DNA of 64,000 nt from GCA-002733465 sp965230525. Its GTDB lineage: Bacteria; Pseudomonadota; Gammaproteobacteria; Enterobacterales; Kangiellaceae. Within the stretch, counting starts at the first letter, position 1. Every line of letters begins with the position of its first letter. Below the pieces are notes generated by a model. That model saw only the letters and a program-made list of their open reading frames with translations. It ran no database searches and was not told the DNA's origin. This document shows, piece by piece, positions 63,960 through 64,000 of the stretch. The stretch spans positions 4,154,001 to 4,218,000 of the forward strand of contig OZ246008.1 of the NCBI GenBank assembly GCA_965230525.1, written 5' to 3'. Both the position numbers and the translations under genes were made by a program.

Positions 63960-64000
63960 TAGGGCAGTCTATCGACGCTGGTGATTGATTTTTTAGACGC

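Overview
The window reads as chromosomal DNA of a marine gammaproteobacterium. Support comes from the orders psp-pspF-sapABCDF, tig-clpP-clpX-lon-hupB-ppiD, rpsB-tsf-pyrH-frr-uppS-cdsA-dxr-rseP-bamA-skp-lpxD-fabZ-lpxA-lpxB-rnhB-dnaE and sdhE-ygfX/ygfZ, plus a Pro-Arg-His-Leu tRNA cluster. A Kangiellaceae/Oceanospirillales-type host is my guess from gene order and sequence style; it was not tested by comparison.

Region 1 (about 0.2-5.5 kb, minus strand) is a six-gene TonB energy-transduction operon: DUF3450 protein, a long ExbB with a periplasmic coiled coil (TtpC type), a short ExbB, ExbD, TonB and a TPR protein. A 26-bp near-perfect palindrome and a folded leader lie upstream.

Region 2 (about 6-20.2 kb) is the accessory part. 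It holds a TPR-sulfotransferase divergent from two tandem flavin-dependent tryptophan-halogenase-family genes; the second has lost the key halogenase residues. Then come a PKD-like lipoprotein, a secreted S9 peptidase, a large radical SAM protein with two N-terminal PqqD-like domains, a SAM methyltransferase and a TonB-dependent receptor. Together with region 1 this could be an uptake and modification system for a peptide or aromatic molecule. That role is inference. No precursor peptide is visible.

Region 3 (20.6-29.4 kb) is the phage-shock locus pspABC, preceded by a small unknown membrane-protein gene behind a sigma54-type promoter, and divergent from pspF. pspF is followed by the sapABCDF peptide transporter.

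Region 4 (29.4-39.6 kb) carries envelope and cytoplasmic protein quality control (ppiD, hupB, lon, clpX, clpP, tig), with heat-shock-type promoter signals at lon and perhaps clpP, and two tRNA clusters (Val-Asp; Pro-Arg-His-Leu).

Region 5 (39.8-42.6 kb) holds folD, an mreB with no mreCD beside it, and a GNAT acetyltransferase.

Region 6 (42.6-61 kb, all minus) is the translation/isoprenoid/lipid A/outer-membrane assembly superoperon running from rpsB to dnaE.

Region 7 (61.2-64 kb) has ygfX-sdhE, divergent ygfZ and an HDOD regulator. No IS element, prophage, CRISPR array or rRNA gene was seen.
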